A program made the translations under genes and the position numbers. 64,000 bases of DNA from Paracoccus sigandri (GTDB lineage Bacteria; Pseudomonadota; Alphaproteobacteria; Rhodobacterales; Rhodobacteraceae), in NCBI RefSeq assembly GCF_003709565.1, contig NZ_QNRC01000008.1, positions 124,001-188,000 of the forward strand, given 5' to 3'. The notes below the pieces were generated by a model. That model did not search any database, was not told where the DNA came from, and saw nothing but the letters and a program-made list of their open reading frames with translations. How positions within the stretch are numbered: position 1 is the stretch's first letter; the number at the start of each line of letters is the position of its first letter. Positions 55,182 through 63,887 of the stretch are shown piece after piece.

Positions 55182-55696
55182 TTTCCCGGATCATCGGCGG
55201 CGCCCCGGCCGTCACCGCCCTCGGCAGCGCTGCCACCGGCATGGCCGAGGTCTTCACCCGGAACGCCACCCGCCGCATGGAGCTGAACGAGGAGGCCTAT
55301 GCCCGTGCCATGGCCCAGATGGGGCAGGAGTTCCAGATCGTCCGGCCGGGGTTCTTCGACAGTTTCGTCAACGGGTTGAACCGGCTGCCCCGGCCGATCC
55401 TGACGCTGGGGACGATGGGGCTTTTCGTCTATGCCATGGCCGAGCCGGCGGGGTTCGGGCTGCGGATGGAAGGGTTGCAGACCGTGCCCGAGCCGCTGTG
55501 GTGGCTGCTGGGGGCCATCGTCAGCTTCTATTTCGGCGCGCGCGAGGCGCATTATTTCCGCGACCGGGCCTGGACCGCGCGCAAGGCGACGGGGGCGGCG
55601 GAACCCGCGCCGGCCGCGGTCAGTGTCGCGCGGCCCGATGACGATTTCGCCGACAATGCCGCCCTGCGCGACTGGGTGGCGGGCTTGCGCGGCTGA
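55172..55696 (+). CDS. holin family protein (three-helix type)
   Basis: 174-residue membrane protein of the Holin_3TMs family, forming lesions that let the endolysin reach the wall. N-terminal amphipathic segment, a central block FVNGLNRLPRPILTLGTMGL with FVYAMAEP, and LWWLLGAIVSFYFGAREAHY. Charged tail. Overlaps the endolysin by 10 bases. Together they make a lysis cassette with no phage structural genes nearby, as for GTA release genes outside the main GTA cluster. Confidence 0.88.
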   Translation: MGLISRIIGGAPAVTALGSAATGMAEVFTRNATRRMELNEEAYARAMAQMGQEFQIVRPGFFDSFVNGLNRLPRPILTLGTMGLFVYAMAEPAGFGLRMEGLQTVPEPLWWLLGAIVSFYFGAREAHYFRDRAWTARKATGAAEPAPAAVSVARPDDDFADNAALRDWVAGLRG

Positions 55697-55702
55697 TCCC
55701 GA

Positions 55703-56473
55703 TCAGGCGCCCCGGAAGCGCGGCTGGCGCTTTTCCAGGAAGGCCGCGACGCCTTCCCTGAAATCGGCGCTGCGCCCGGCCTGGCCCTGAAGGCGCGCCT
55801 CCAGCGCCAGTTGCGCGTCCAGGTCGTTTCCGGAACTGGCGCGCAACGCCTCGCGGATGCCGCGATAGGCGACGGTCGGGCCTTGCGCCAGATGCCGGGC
55901 GCGGGCGGCGACGGCTTCGGCGAATTCCGCGTCCGGCAGGGCCTGCCAGATCAGGCCCCAATCGGCCGCCTGCCGGGCGGGGATGGCATCGGCGAACAGC
56001 ATCATCCCCATCGCCCGCGCCATGCCCACCGCGCGCGGGATCATCCATGTGCCGCCCGCATCGGGGATCAGCCCGATCCGGCTGAAGGCCTGGATGAACT
56101 GCGCGCTTTCGGCGGCGATCACCACATCGGCGACCAGCGCCAGGTTGGCGCCCGCGCCCGCCGCGACGCCGTTCACCGCCGCGATCACCGGCACCGGGCA
56201 ATCCACCACCGCGCGCAGCATCGGCTCGTATTCGCGCCTGAGCGTGCCTTCCAGGTCGGATGCGGCGGCGGCGTCGGTCAGGTCCTGCCCCGAGCAGAAG
56301 GCCCGGCCCGAGCCGGTCATCACCACGCAGCGCGTCTCGGGCGACAGCGTGGTCAGCACCGTGGTGATCTCGGCCCGCATCCGGCTGCTGAGCGCGTTCA
56401 TCACCTGCGGCCGGTTCAGGATCAGCGTGGCGACGCCGTCATTCTCGCCGAACTGGATTGTCTCGAAGCCCAT
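55703..56473 (-). CDS. enoyl-CoA hydratase/isomerase family protein
   Basis: Crotonase-fold protein, 256 residues. GRAFCSGQDLTDAA forms part of the oxyanion hole (PaaG-like pattern), then GVAAGAGANLALVADVVIAA and FSRIGLIPDAGGTW. The Asp in IPDAGG rather than a Glu suggests the PaaG-type isomerase group involved in phenylacetate catabolism. Start at 56473 follows GAGGGGGAAG. Upstream gene is ccmH. Confidence 0.85.
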   Translation of the reverse strand: MGFETIQFGENDGVATLILNRPQVMNALSSRMRAEITTVLTTLSPETRCVVMTGSGRAFCSGQDLTDAAAASDLEGTLRREYEPMLRAVVDCPVPVIAAVNGVAAGAGANLALVADVVIAAESAQFIQAFSRIGLIPDAGGTWMIPRAVGMARAMGMMLFADAIPARQAADWGLIWQALPDAEFAEAVAARARHLAQGPTVAYRGIREALRASSGNDLDAQLALEARLQGQAGRSADFREGVAAFLEKRQPRFRGA

Positions 56474-56536
56474 GGTCTTCCCCCTCTTTCGCGCCATGAT
56501 GCCGCAAAATCGGGCGAGGAAAAGCGCGACCCCGCG

Positions 56537-57019
56537 TCATTCCCCCGGCCGGTCGCGCATGATCTCGTCCAGGCGGGACTTTTCCTCTTGGCTGAGGCGA
56601 GGGGTGGGCGCGGGCTGGGCCCGGGCGCGGCCGCGCAGGAAGCCCCAGGCGACCAGCAGCGCGACCAGCGCCATGGCGGGGCCCGCCAGCCACAGAAGCA
56701 GGTTGCCGCCGCTGGCGCGCGGCTCGAACAGGACGAACTCTCCGAAGCGATCGGCGACATTGTCGATCACCTCGGCATCGCTGTCGCCCGCCACCAGCCG
56801 CTCGCGCACATAGAGCCGCAGGTCGCGGCTGATCGCGGCATTGGATTCGTCGATATTCTCGCCCTGGCAGATCGGGCAGCGCAGCTTCTGCGAGATCTGC
56901 CGCGCGCGGGCTTCCAGTGCGGGATCGTCCAGCACCTCGTCGGGCTGCACGGCGAAGGCGGGCGCCGACAGCGCCAGCAGCAGGATCAGGATCAGGCCGG
57001 TCCGTCGCATGGTCGTCAT
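56537..57019 (-). CDS. ccmH: cytochrome c-type biogenesis protein CcmH
   Basis: Thiol-disulfide protein keeping apocytochrome c reduced for heme ligation. 160 residues: signal anchor LILILLLALSAPAFA, the redox motif C48-P-I-C51 (LRCPICQGENIDESNA), and a C-terminal membrane helix LLWLAGPAMALVALLVAWGF. Start at 57019 overlaps the ccmF stop (ATGA). Confidence 0.93.
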   Translation of the reverse strand: MTTMRRTGLILILLLALSAPAFAVQPDEVLDDPALEARARQISQKLRCPICQGENIDESNAAISRDLRLYVRERLVAGDSDAEVIDNVADRFGEFVLFEPRASGGNLLLWLAGPAMALVALLVAWGFLRGRARAQPAPTPRLSQEEKSRLDEIMRDRPGE

Positions 57020-58980
57020 TCCGCCGGAAGCGCGCCGGAGGGGCTGCGGCGGGCGGCGCCGGCGGCGACGCGATAGCGCCGGTCGGTCAGGCTGATCAGC
57101 CCGCCAAGCGCCATCAGGAACGACCCCATCCAGATCCAGTTCGCGAAGGGCTTCAGGTAGGAGCGCACCGCCCAGCCGCCATCCGACTGCGCATCGCCGA
57201 TCACCAGGTAGAGGTCGCGGAAGAAACCGCTGTCGATGGCGGCCTCGGTCGTGGGCATCCCCTGGACCGGATAGACGCGCTTTTCGGGGTAGAGCGTGGT
57301 GACGGGGCGGCCGTCGCGGCTGACCTCCATCGTGGCCATGGTCGAGATGTAGTTCGGCCCCTCGACCTCGTTCACCTCGGCCAGGGTGACGGTATATCCG
57401 GCGAAGTCGAAGGGCTCGCCGATGCGGGCGACGCGGATGTCCTCGACCTGCCAGGCGGTCAGCAGGCTGACGCCGATGAAGGTGACGCCCAGCCCGGCAT
57501 GGGCGACCGCCTTGCCCCAGTCGGCGCGCGGCAGGCGGGCCAGCCGCGACAGGCCGGAATTGCCGGTGCGGTGGATCAGTTCGGCCACGGATCCCGCGAT
57601 CAGCCAGGCGCCCAGCCCCGCGCCGATCACCGCGATGGCCGAGCGTCCGGTCGAGACGGCGAAGACCAGCAGCGCGATGGCGGCGGCGAAGACCAGCGCG
57701 CCGCGCAACGGCCGCAGCGCCCGCGACAGGCTGGCGCGCTTCCAGGGCAGGATCGCGCCGATCGGCAGGGCGATGGCCAGCACGATCATGAAGGGGGTGA
57801 AGGCCTTGTTGAAGAAGGGCGGCCCGACCGAGAGCTTGCGGTCCCACAGCATCTCGGCGATCAGCGGCCAGACCGTGCCGATGAAGACCACGAAGGCCGA
57901 GACCGCCAGCAGCACGTTGTTCAGGACCAGCGAGCCCTCGCGCGAGACCGGGGCGAAGACGCCCTTGGCGGTCATCTCGGCCGCGCGCGCGGCGTAAAGC
58001 GTCAGCGCGCCGCCGGTGAACAGCGCCAGGATGGCCAGGATGAACACCCCGCGCTGCGGGTCGCTGGCGAAGCTGTGGACCGAGGTCAGCACGCCCGAGC
58101 GCACGATGAAGGTCCCGATCAGCGAGAAGCCGAAGGCCATGATCGCCAGAAGGATGGTCCAGTTTTTCAGCGCCTCGCGCTTTTCCACGACGATGGCGGA
58201 ATGCAGCAGCGCGGCGGCCAGCAGCCAGGGCATGAAGCTGGCGTTCTCGACCGGGTCCCAGAACCAGAAGCCGCCCCAGCCCAGCTCGTAATAGGCCCAC
58301 CAGGACCCCAGCGCGATGCCGATGGTCAAAAAGACCCAGGCGGCCAGCGTCCAGGGCCGCACCCAGCGCGCCCAGGCGGCGTCCACGCGCCCCTCGATCA
58401 GCGCGGCGACGGCGAAGCTGAAGGCCATCGAGAGGCCCACATAGCCCAGGTAGAGGAAGGGCGGATGGAAGGCGAGGCCGGGATCCTGCAGAAGCGGGTT
58501 CAGGTCGCGCCCGTCGAAGGGCGGGTTCGGCATCCGCAGGAACGGGTTCGAGGTGAAGATGATGAAGGCATAGAAGGCCGCGCCGATCGAGGCCTGCACC
58601 GCCAGCACCCGCGCGCGCAGGCTGGGCGGCAGGTTGCCGCCCCAGACCGCCGCCGCCGCGCCGAACAGCGCCAGGATCAGCACCCACAGCAGCATCGAGC
58701 CCTCGTGATTGCCCCAGACGCCGCTGATCTTGTAGATCATCGGCTTCATGCTGTGCGAATTGTCATGGACCAGCTTGACCGAGAAATCCGAGGTCACGAA
58801 GGCCACGGTCAGCGCCGCGAAGGACAGGCCGGTCAGCAGGAACTGCGCCATCGCCGCGGGGCGGGCGCTGTCCATCCAGCCCTGCCAGCCCTTCGCCGCG
58901 CCCACCATCGGCACGACCATCTGGAACAGCGACAGGGCGAAGGCCAGGATCAGGGCGAAATGGCCGAATTCTGCGATCAT
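57016..58980 (-). CDS. ccmF: heme lyase CcmF
   Basis: Cytochrome c heme-lyase core, 654 residues with about 14-15 membrane helices. The tryptophan-rich WWD motif appears as GWGGFWFWDPVENASFMPWL. Heme-ligating His lie in flanking loops. First gene of a ccmF-ccmH unit; ccmE is on the opposite strand about 2.6 kb away, with the lysis cassette and hydratase between. Confidence 0.96.
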   Translation of the reverse strand: MIAEFGHFALILAFALSLFQMVVPMVGAAKGWQGWMDSARPAAMAQFLLTGLSFAALTVAFVTSDFSVKLVHDNSHSMKPMIYKISGVWGNHEGSMLLWVLILALFGAAAAVWGGNLPPSLRARVLAVQASIGAAFYAFIIFTSNPFLRMPNPPFDGRDLNPLLQDPGLAFHPPFLYLGYVGLSMAFSFAVAALIEGRVDAAWARWVRPWTLAAWVFLTIGIALGSWWAYYELGWGGFWFWDPVENASFMPWLLAAALLHSAIVVEKREALKNWTILLAIMAFGFSLIGTFIVRSGVLTSVHSFASDPQRGVFILAILALFTGGALTLYAARAAEMTAKGVFAPVSREGSLVLNNVLLAVSAFVVFIGTVWPLIAEMLWDRKLSVGPPFFNKAFTPFMIVLAIALPIGAILPWKRASLSRALRPLRGALVFAAAIALLVFAVSTGRSAIAVIGAGLGAWLIAGSVAELIHRTGNSGLSRLARLPRADWGKAVAHAGLGVTFIGVSLLTAWQVEDIRVARIGEPFDFAGYTVTLAEVNEVEGPNYISTMATMEVSRDGRPVTTLYPEKRVYPVQGMPTTEAAIDSGFFRDLYLVIGDAQSDGGWAVRSYLKPFANWIWMGSFLMALGGLISLTDRRYRVAAGAARRSPSGALPAE

Positions 58981-59112
58981 GGCGGGTCCTCCGTTGGCTT
59001 GCCAGCATAGGCCGGCGGCTGGGATGGGGAAAGTCCCCGCTTTGGTCTGATACCCCGGATCGCCGCATGGTGAATGCGGCCGATCCGCGCAGGTCCGGGG
59101 CCGGCCGGGCGC

Positions 59113-59823
59113 TCAGGCGATCTGGCAGAAGCGCGGCGCAGGACCGCGATTGTCGAAGAAGGGCACCGTGTCGGGCACCGGCAGCGGCGCGTCATGGGCG
59201 ACCGAGCCGGCAAGCTCGGCGATCTCGGCCAGGACGACCTCGGTGATGAAGGGCAGGTTCAGCGCGCGGGCCTCGGACAAGGGGACCCAGTGCAGGTGCG
59301 AAAGCTCGTCGCAGGCGCGGCTGAAATCGTCGGGATCGCCGGTCAGGTCGGCGGCGTCCAGCGCGAAGAAATGCGCGTCGAAGCGGCGCGGCCGGCCCGG
59401 CGGGGTGATCGCGCGGAAGACATAGTTCAGCGCCCCCGCATCCGGGCTGAGACCGGCCTCGGCATAGCCGGGCCAGCCGCTGCGGGGACCGTCCTTCCGG
59501 CCGATCAGCAGCCCGGTCTCCTCGGCCAGTTCGCGCAGGGCGGCGGCGGCCACGGCATCGGGATCGGGCGACATGCCGGCGCGCGGCTCGACCAGCAGGC
59601 GGCTGCGATGCGGATCGGGCAGGGCGCGGGCCAGGGCCGCGCGGCTGTCGGCGGGATCGACGGCGCCGCCCGGAAAGACGTATTTCGACGGCATGAACAC
59701 CGCCTTCGCGCCTCGCATCCCCATCAGGACCGAGGTCGCCTCGGGCCGGCGGCGCAAAAGGATCAGCGTCGCCGCGTCGCGGATCGGGGGATCGCCCGCC
59801 GCTGCATTGCCCGTTGCCGTCAC
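59113..59823 (-). CDS. NUDIX hydrolase
   Basis: 236 residues. The Nudix box is recognisable in AAAALRELAEETGLLIG (RELxEExG) near residue 93. RDAATLILLRRRPEATSVLM and SKYVFPGGAVD are the surrounding strands of the long family often annotated as CoA-diphosphatase/NUDT19-like. GTG start at 59823 overlaps the DUF983 stop (GTGA). Substrate unknown. Confidence 0.88.
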   Translation of the reverse strand: MTATGNAAAGDPPIRDAATLILLRRRPEATSVLMGMRGAKAVFMPSKYVFPGGAVDPADSRAALARALPDPHRSRLLVEPRAGMSPDPDAVAAAALRELAEETGLLIGRKDGPRSGWPGYAEAGLSPDAGALNYVFRAITPPGRPRRFDAHFFALDAADLTGDPDDFSRACDELSHLHWVPLSEARALNLPFITEVVLAEIAELAGSVAHDAPLPVPDTVPFFDNRGPAPRFCQIA

Positions 59824-60230
59824 GAGACGATCGGTTCCGGGGCGTCGCCGAAGCCGTGCATCCGGCGCGCCCATTGCAGCCCGACCATCGCGCCCTTGAT
59901 CCGCGGCAGCAGCAGCAGCGACAGCACCACCGCGCCCAGGCCGAAGCCGATGATCATCGAGATGGCCGAGGGCCGCCAGGCCATGTAGAAGGCCAGCAGC
60001 AGCGGCGCCCCCAGATGCGAGACCAGCAGGATGGTCAGATAGGCCGGGCCGTCGTCGGCGCGCTGGTGATGCAGCGCCTCGTTGCAATGCGGGCAGTGAT
60101 CGGCCACCTTCAGATAGCGCGAAAACAGCGCCCCCTCGCCGCAGCAGGGGCATTTCCCGCGCGCGCCGCGCAGCATGGCCTGCTTGGTCGGGCGCTCTGC
60201 TTCGTCGAGGCTGAATGTGGGCTCTGCCAT
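59820..60230 (-). CDS. DUF983 domain-containing membrane protein
   Basis: 136 residues with an N-terminal zinc ribbon (GKCPCCGEGALFSRYLKVAD, then HCPHCNEAL) and two membrane helices (PAYLTILLVSHLGAPLLLAF; ISMIIGFGLGAVVLSLLLLP). DUF983 proteins often sit near cytochrome oxidase genes; here it pairs with NUDIX. Function unknown. Start at 60230 (MAEPTFSLDE). Confidence 0.85.
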   Translation of the reverse strand: MAEPTFSLDEAERPTKQAMLRGARGKCPCCGEGALFSRYLKVADHCPHCNEALHHQRADDGPAYLTILLVSHLGAPLLLAFYMAWRPSAISMIIGFGLGAVVLSLLLLPRIKGAMVGLQWARRMHGFGDAPEPIVS

Positions 60231-60420
60231 TGCGGCTCTCCGTCTTGCTGCGCCCCGGAAGGCCAAGGATCGCTCCAATCTAGTCGCCCCGCGCCGCTTA
60301 TGCCAGAGCGCGGCCGTGGGTAATTGGTCGCAGATCCCGATCTTCGCAGGGCAGGCGGTGACGTCGACGGGCGGCCTTCCGGCAGCGCCTGTCGCGCAAG
60401 GATCCCGGCACGGGACCCGT

Positions 60421-61809
60421 TCAGGCGACGCGCTCGGGCTGGGCCAGCATCACCCGGTTGCGGCCGCGGTTCTTGGCCAGGATCAGGGCGCGGTCGGCGC
60501 GTTCCAGCACGTGCTGGGCGATCGCCTCGGCCCCCAGCCCGCGATCCGAGGGCGCCGGCAGCGCGACGCCGGCCGACAGCGTCACGCGGATCGAGCCGCC
60601 GCCGGACAGGCCGGGCAGCAGGACCGGGCGCGCCTCGACCATGTTGCGGATCCGTTCGGCCAGCGCGCAGGCCAGGCTTTCGTCGCTGTCGGGCAGGATC
60701 GTCAGGAACTCCTCGCCGCCAAGCCGTGCGACGGTTCCGGCATCGCCCACGGTGCGGTGCAGGCGCCGCGCCACCTCGGACAGGACCGCATCGCCCGCGG
60801 CATGTCCGTGCTGGTCGTTGATCTGCTTGAAGCAGTCCAGGTCCATGATCAGCACCGCGAAACGGCTATCGCCGCGCCGCGCGTCCTGGGCGATCTCGGC
60901 CAGCCGGGGCAGGGCATAGCGGCGGTTGTAGAGCCCGGTCAGCGGGTCGGTCATCGCCCACAGCATGTTGCGCTGCGCCTCGGCCCGGCGGCGGTCGCCG
61001 CGCAGCTTGCGCGACATCTGCGCCCTGAGCGCCAGCGCCGCGGCCTCGGTCCCGCCGCCGCCCAGGTTGACCGGCAGGACATCGCCCGCGCCCAGGTCCA
61101 GCGCGATCGCGTTCAGGTCCACATGCTTCGAATCGGTCGCGATCACGAAGGCCGAATCGCGCGAGCCGTGGCGCGAGCGCAGCTCGGACAGAAGCCGCAG
61201 CCCGTCGCCCCGGCCCTCGATATCGGCGGCGATCAGGTAGAGGTCCGAGCAGCGCCCGGCCGCGGCTTCCCCCAGCGCCTCCTCGGGGTCGCGGATCATG
61301 AAGCGATAGGGCAGGCGCTGGCCCAGAAGATGCTTCCAGCACAGCGCCCGGCCGGCGCTGTCGGCGACCAGTGTCACCTGCGCGCCCTGGTCGGGCGGAT
61401 GCTCGAAGCCGGCCGCCGCCTCGGCCAGGCCGGGCTCGGCCCCGCCCTCGGCGTCGCGCAGCAGGCCGCGGATGCGGGCCAGCAGCATCTGCTCGTCTAT
61501 GCCGGGGTCGAGGACCGCCGCCGCCCCGGCCCGCAGGCCCTCCAGCCGATGGGCGCCGTCGGCCAGCATGATGACGGGAATCCCCGCCGCCTCGCGATCC
61601 CGCGCCAGCGCGGCGCAGAGCGCCACCGGATCCGCGTCGGGCAGCGCGCCGCCCAGCAGGATCAGTTCCGGCCGCACCGCCCGCAGCTCGGCCAGCAGCC
61701 GTTCGGCCGTGCCCGCCGTCGCCACCTGATAGCACGCAGCGGCAAGCCGGACCTTCAGCGTGATCCGGTTCGTTGCCTGTCCATCCGCGACCAGGATGCG
61801 TGCCGTCAT
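60421..61809 (-). CDS. pleD: PleD-like diguanylate cyclase with degenerate receiver
   Basis: 462 residues, domain order REC-REC-GGDEF, as PleD. The GGEEF site is at residues 364-368 and looks catalytic (DLDCFKQINDQHGHAAGD). The first receiver has lost its phospho-acceptor: position 53 is Gly (LLGGALPD), and the usual acidic pair and Lys are also changed (VADG; DPGID). The inhibitory RxxD I-site is absent (G355, G358). Expected to make c-di-GMP but not by classic phosphorylation or product feedback. Divergent from DUF3572. Confidence 0.88.
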   Translation of the reverse strand: MTARILVADGQATNRITLKVRLAAACYQVATAGTAERLLAELRAVRPELILLGGALPDADPVALCAALARDREAAGIPVIMLADGAHRLEGLRAGAAAVLDPGIDEQMLLARIRGLLRDAEGGAEPGLAEAAAGFEHPPDQGAQVTLVADSAGRALCWKHLLGQRLPYRFMIRDPEEALGEAAAGRCSDLYLIAADIEGRGDGLRLLSELRSRHGSRDSAFVIATDSKHVDLNAIALDLGAGDVLPVNLGGGGTEAAALALRAQMSRKLRGDRRRAEAQRNMLWAMTDPLTGLYNRRYALPRLAEIAQDARRGDSRFAVLIMDLDCFKQINDQHGHAAGDAVLSEVARRLHRTVGDAGTVARLGGEEFLTILPDSDESLACALAERIRNMVEARPVLLPGLSGGGSIRVTLSAGVALPAPSDRGLGAEAIAQHVLERADRALILAKNRGRNRVMLAQPERVA

Positions 61810-61931
61810 GACGCCGATCGTCCCTTTACATGCCCTTCCCGTGACGTCAATTTCGCAGCAAAACATTAACAAAGGGTTTCCGGCAGCGGTCCGGATCCGC
61901 ATTTTGCCGGATTTCCGGCAGGGACGGGAAG

Positions 61932-62222
61932 ATGAGCTATACGCCACAGGCGGCGCGGGACCTGGCGCTTCGGGCATTGCCGCATATCGCGACGGATGAC
62001 GAACTGGTCGAGGCGCTGCTGGCCATGACGGGGCTGCGCCCGCAGGACCTGCGGCAGGCGGTCTCGGACCCCGATTTCGCGCTGAGCCTGCTGGATTTCC
62101 TGCTGGAGGACGACCAGCGCGTGCTGCGATTCGCCCAGGCCGCCGGGATTCGCCCCGAGGAGGTGATGTCCGCGCGGATCGCGCTGGCCGGTCCGGGCAG
62201 CCACGGCTGGGAGGCCGACTGA
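61932..62222 (+). CDS. DUF3572 family protein
   Basis: 96-residue helical protein beginning MSYTPQAARDLALRALPHIA, with LLDFLLEDDQRVLRFAQAAG, the DUF3572 pattern of alphaproteobacteria. Function unknown, but the family is regularly divergent from pleD, as here. Confidence 0.85.
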   Translation: MSYTPQAARDLALRALPHIATDDELVEALLAMTGLRPQDLRQAVSDPDFALSLLDFLLEDDQRVLRFAQAAGIRPEEVMSARIALAGPGSHGWEAD

Positions 62223-62283
62223 CGCCCGCCGCTTACGGTTTCTTTACGCCTGTCGGCTAGGGTCGCGGCACGAAGAGGTCGGA

Positions 62284-62859
62284 ATGCACGGGCTGATCAA
62301 CAGATCCATCGAGGGTTTCCTGCGCGACGTCTATGGCGACGGCGCCTGGCGCGACGTGGCCGAGGCGGCGCAGGTCGATCCGCGCGGCTTCCAGACGGTC
62401 TGCGACAGCCCCGACGAGGTCAGCCAGGCGCTGATCGGCCAGGCGGCCGCCCGGCTGGAGAAGCCCGAGGCCGAGTTGTTGGAGGACCTGGGCGCCTGGC
62501 TGGCGGGCATGGAATCGATCCGCAGGCTGCTGCGGTTCTCGGGGCGCAGCTTCCCGGAATTCCTGCACCGGCTGGAGGAATTGCCGGGGCGGGCGCATAT
62601 GGTACTGCCGGATCTGGGGATGCCGGCGCTGACCGTCACGCTGGAGGAGGGCGACTGGCTGGCGATCGCGCTGCCCGAGGGCGCCGAGGGCTGGGGGGCG
62701 GTGATCGCCGGGCTGATCCGGGCGATGGCCGACGATTACGGCGCGCTTGGCCTGATCCTTGCCGATGGGCGGCGGATCCGGGTGCAGGTGCCCGACGACG
62801 CCTTCGCGGCCGGGCGCGACTTCACCCTGGGCGGCCGCGCGTCGCGGGGGGCGCGGTGA
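62284..62859 (+). CDS. H-NOX-like (HNOB) protein lacking the heme ligand
   Basis: 191 residues. The start MHGLINRSIEGFLRDVYG is typical of H-NOX, the heme NO/O2 sensor. Aligned with known H-NOX proteins, the proximal His position is P101 (LEELPGRAHM), and the Y-x-S-x-R heme-propionate motif is replaced (ALPEGAEGW, residues 129-137). A canonical heme site is therefore missing. Adjacent HNOBA-GGDEF gene (TGATG junction) is the expected partner. It may bind something else or act only by protein contact. Confidence 0.8.
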   Translation: MHGLINRSIEGFLRDVYGDGAWRDVAEAAQVDPRGFQTVCDSPDEVSQALIGQAAARLEKPEAELLEDLGAWLAGMESIRRLLRFSGRSFPEFLHRLEELPGRAHMVLPDLGMPALTVTLEEGDWLAIALPEGAEGWGAVIAGLIRAMADDYGALGLILADGRRIRVQVPDDAFAAGRDFTLGGRASRGAR

Positions 62860-63887
62860 TGCCGGGCGTGGCGATGCAACTGGGGCTGGACGGCCGCGCG
62901 CTGGATCTGCTGCTGCCGATGCATCTGTGGATCGATCCCGACGGCACCATCCTCGGGGCTGGGCCGACGATGCGCAAGCTGCTGCCCGCGGGCGCCAGCC
63001 GGATCTCGGGCGCGATGACGCTGCTGCGGCAGGGGGTCAGCCATGCCGATCCCGCCGCGATCTGCCGGGCCTGCCGCGAGGACGAACGCCTGTTCCTGCG
63101 GATCGCGGGCCGGCCCCGGCTGACGCTGCGCGGTCATGCGGTGCCGGCGGGCGGGGGATTCCTGCTGAACCTGGGCTTCGGCATCGGCCTGGTCGATGCG
63201 GTGGGCGAGCTGGACCTGAACGACGGCGATTTCGCGCCGCCCGAACTGGCGATGGAGCTGCTGTTCCTGCACGAGGCGAACCGCGCCGTCATGTCCGAGC
63301 TGTCGCGCTTCAACCGCCACCTGGATGCCGCGCGCGAGGCGGCCGAGCGGCAGGCCTTCACCGATCCGCTGACCGGGCTGCGCAACCGGCGCGGGCTGGA
63401 GCTGGCCATCGCCGCCCTGCTGCGCAGCGCCGATCCGCGCGATTCGCGCCGGGCGCGGAAAGGCTTTGCCGTGGCCCATCTGGACCTGGACCATTTCAAG
63501 CCGGTCAACGACCGGCACGGACATGCGGCGGGCGACGCGGTGCTGCGCCATGTCGCGCAGGTGCTGCGCGAGGCGATCCGCAGCCACGATACCGCCGCGC
63601 GGGTGGGCGGCGACGAATTCGTCCTGCTGCTGGACAATGTCGATTCGCCCGAGGCGCTGGCGCCCATGGCCCGCCGCATCATCCGCCGGATCGAGCGGCC
63701 CATCGATCTCGGCGCCGCCATCTGCCGGGTCTCGGCCAGCATCGGCATCGTCTGGTCGCCGCTGGACCGGTCGGTCCCGGTCGACTTCATGCTGGCCGAT
63801 GCCGATGCCGCGCTCTACCGTTCCAAACATGCCGGGCGGGGGCGGGTGACGGTCGTCAACGGCGCCGCGGCGCCGGGTCCGGGGTAA
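62859..63887 (+). CDS. HNOBA domain diguanylate cyclase
   Basis: 342 residues. N-terminal HNOB-associated domain (LPMHLWIDPDGTILGAGPTM, about residues 19-120), a coiled-coil linker (RFNRHLDAAREAAERQAF), and a GGDEF domain: DHFKPVNDRHGHAAGD and GGDEF at 250-254. The RxxD inhibitory site R241-x2-D244 is intact, unlike in the neighbouring PleD-like protein. ATG at 62859 chosen over GTG 62856. Expected to synthesise c-di-GMP under control of the H-NOX-like partner. Confidence 0.88.
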   Translation: MPGVAMQLGLDGRALDLLLPMHLWIDPDGTILGAGPTMRKLLPAGASRISGAMTLLRQGVSHADPAAICRACREDERLFLRIAGRPRLTLRGHAVPAGGGFLLNLGFGIGLVDAVGELDLNDGDFAPPELAMELLFLHEANRAVMSELSRFNRHLDAAREAAERQAFTDPLTGLRNRRGLELAIAALLRSADPRDSRRARKGFAVAHLDLDHFKPVNDRHGHAAGDAVLRHVAQVLREAIRSHDTAARVGGDEFVLLLDNVDSPEALAPMARRIIRRIERPIDLGAAICRVSASIGIVWSPLDRSVPVDFMLADADAALYRSKHAGRGRVTVVNGAAAPGPG

